64,000 nucleotides of DNA. Source: Nostoc sp. FACHB-892 (GTDB lineage: Bacteria; Cyanobacteriota; Cyanobacteriia; Cyanobacteriales; Nostocaceae). Below are positions 63,237 through 64,000 of this stretch, piece by piece (the stretch's first letter is position 1; the number at the start of each line of letters is the position of its first letter). Where the stretch lies: NCBI RefSeq assembly GCF_014698795.1, contig NZ_JACJTR010000017.1, forward strand, positions 99,211 to 163,210, in the 5' to 3' direction. The notes beneath the pieces are model-generated. The model worked only from the letters and a program-made list of their open reading frames with translations, was not told the DNA's origin and did not search any database. A program made the position numbers and the translations under genes.

Positions 63237-63878
63237 GTGACTGATAAGTTCTCTCGCAGTCAAATTCTTAAGGCAAGTGGTGCATTCATTGCTGGAGCCG
63301 CCGCCGCCAAAGGTCTTCCCCTTGTTGTTGGTAATGAGCCAGCACAAGCACAGACAATTGGAACATTCGCTGAGGTTCGTGTAGCTTCAAGTAATAATCC
63401 TCAAGTTACTATCGTACAGATTAATAATAACGATTTCGCCCGATTGCGGTTCTCGACGTTTGGTAAATCCGCTTGGGATATCGCTACTGGTGGTTCCAAC
63501 AACGTGATGAATTTCTTTAACCCAGCAGTCAGGGGTAATGTGATGACCTTGACTACAACTGGCAATCTCTCAATCACTGGTGTATTCGCCCAGGGATCAT
63601 CCAGAGAATTGAAGGAAAATATTACTGAACTTTCCAGTAAAGAAGCACTTGAGACACTAGCTGACCTAAGCCCTGTCAAGTTTAAGTACAAAGCTGACAC
63701 AGAAAAAGTACAACATATTGGCTTCATCGCCGAAGATGTTCCAGAGCTTGTAGCAACCCCTGATAGAAAAAGACTCAGTTCTATGGATATTGTAGGGGTA
63801 CTAACCAAAGTTGTTCAAGAGCAGCAGCAGACAATTTTGGCATTGGCACAGAAAGTAAAAGCTTTGGAAGAACACTAG
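63237..63878 (+). CDS. Tat-signal-like protein with peptidase S74 (intramolecular chaperone) domain
   Basis: The 213-residue protein starts from GTG with MTDKFSRSQILKASGAFIAG followed by an Ala-rich stretch and a possible cleavage site after PAQAQ. It resembles a twin-arginine-like or Sec signal although only one Arg is present. A beta-rich middle (VTIVQINNNDFARLRFSTFG) precedes an S74 domain: SSRELKENITELSSKEALET, LADLSPVKFKYKADTEKVQH, IGFIAEDVPELVATPDRKRL and a C-terminal coiled coil. S74 domains trimerise and self-cleave at Ser/Lys; the SSRELKENI segment carries these residues. A secreted, trimeric surface or phage-tail-like protein is likely. Confidence 0.82.
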   Translation: MTDKFSRSQILKASGAFIAGAAAAKGLPLVVGNEPAQAQTIGTFAEVRVASSNNPQVTIVQINNNDFARLRFSTFGKSAWDIATGGSNNVMNFFNPAVRGNVMTLTTTGNLSITGVFAQGSSRELKENITELSSKEALETLADLSPVKFKYKADTEKVQHIGFIAEDVPELVATPDRKRLSSMDIVGVLTKVVQEQQQTILALAQKVKALEEH

Positions 63879-63956
63879 TATTTTCATACTTTTCTTAAAA
63901 CTGAACTACTAGTAGCTCATTGTTCACTTAGAAATCCAGAATTAGGAGAATCAATC

Positions 63957-64000
63957 ATGGCAGTAATTTGGACCCCAGGATCAGGACCAACCAATAGAGC
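63957..64000 (+). CDS. Start of an unidentified gene, cut by the window edge
   Basis: ATG at 63957 is preceded by TTAGGAGAATCA, a good ribosome-binding site. The visible residues are MAVIWTPGSGPTNRA. It follows the S74 gene by 78 bp on the same strand, likely the same operon. Too short to identify. Confidence 0.6.
   Translation, partial: MAVIWTPGSGPTNR

Noticed and set aside
1..64000. tRNA or rRNA genes
   Set aside because: I looked for cloverleaf-like segments and conserved T-loop sequences and found none convincing by eye; a covariance search would be decisive.

Overview
The window comes from a filamentous, probably heterocyst-forming cyanobacterium of the Nostoc/Anabaena group. The evidence is the very frequent GCGATCGC octamer (HIP1), a XisI-type fragment at the left edge, a high-light-inducible protein, a CrtO-type carotenoid ketolase, cyanobacteria-specific families (DUF2973, DUF2605, DUF1822), and a phenylalanine ammonia-lyase that closely resembles the Anabaena enzyme. 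All family assignments were made by reading motifs and from memory of the families; no search was run.

Left part (0-16.8 kb). It holds the end of a xisI gene; a polar amino-acid ABC transporter with a fused binding-protein/permease subunit; a panE-like reductase overlapping an inositol-monophosphatase-family gene; a DUF2973/DUF2605 pair; and thrS, which converges on a COG0523 (CobW-like) metallochaperone. The metallochaperone lies downstream of a FAD-dependent oxidoreductase gene that a short dispersed repeat has broken with in-frame stops. A Zur/Fur-like palindrome lies just upstream of that broken gene, which suggests a zinc- or iron-regulated locus. Then come an RMD1/YagE-family gene, a methyltransferase, a decayed WD40 fragment, and a sigma-70-like plus DUF1822 gene pair.

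Middle left (17-31.8 kb). A polyhydroxybutyrate block is read leftwards: a very short phaE-like gene, a small membrane ORF, phaC, phaA, phaB, an alpha/beta hydrolase and an SDR dehydrogenase. Upstream of it are a stress-protein-like gene, an HLIP, a 21-bp tandem repeat array, crtO, a KAP P-loop NTPase, an MFS transporter and a DUF72 gene.

Accessory island (32-53 kb). A ~220-bp repeat occurs near 33.4-33.6 kb and again, inverted, near 52.65-52.87 kb. Between the copies lie a Ser/Thr kinase fused to a periplasmic-binding-like sensor, a STAND NTPase, several decayed IS630 and other gene remnants, and a co-directional set of six biosynthetic genes: DAHP synthase, phenylalanine ammonia-lyase, an acyl-CoA-ligase-like adenylating enzyme, a FeeM-like GNAT acyltransferase, a heme-oxygenase-like diiron oxidase candidate and an O-methyltransferase. 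This set is the best candidate for an undescribed system. It could make cinnamate from the shikimate pathway, activate it, transfer it to an amine or amino acid, oxidise the product and methylate it. An RTX calcium-binding protein gene follows, then a protein with an HNH-like motif and membrane segments.

Right part (53-64 kb). A Cache-domain hybrid histidine kinase overlaps a response regulator that stops abruptly after its PAS domain, next to a lipoprotein sugar-binding-protein gene. Two AAA-like NTPase genes follow. A gene-poor 1.2 kb stretch contains degenerate repeats resembling the ends of Tn7-like transposons. A Tat-signal protein with a peptidase S74 domain and the first codons of another gene close the window.
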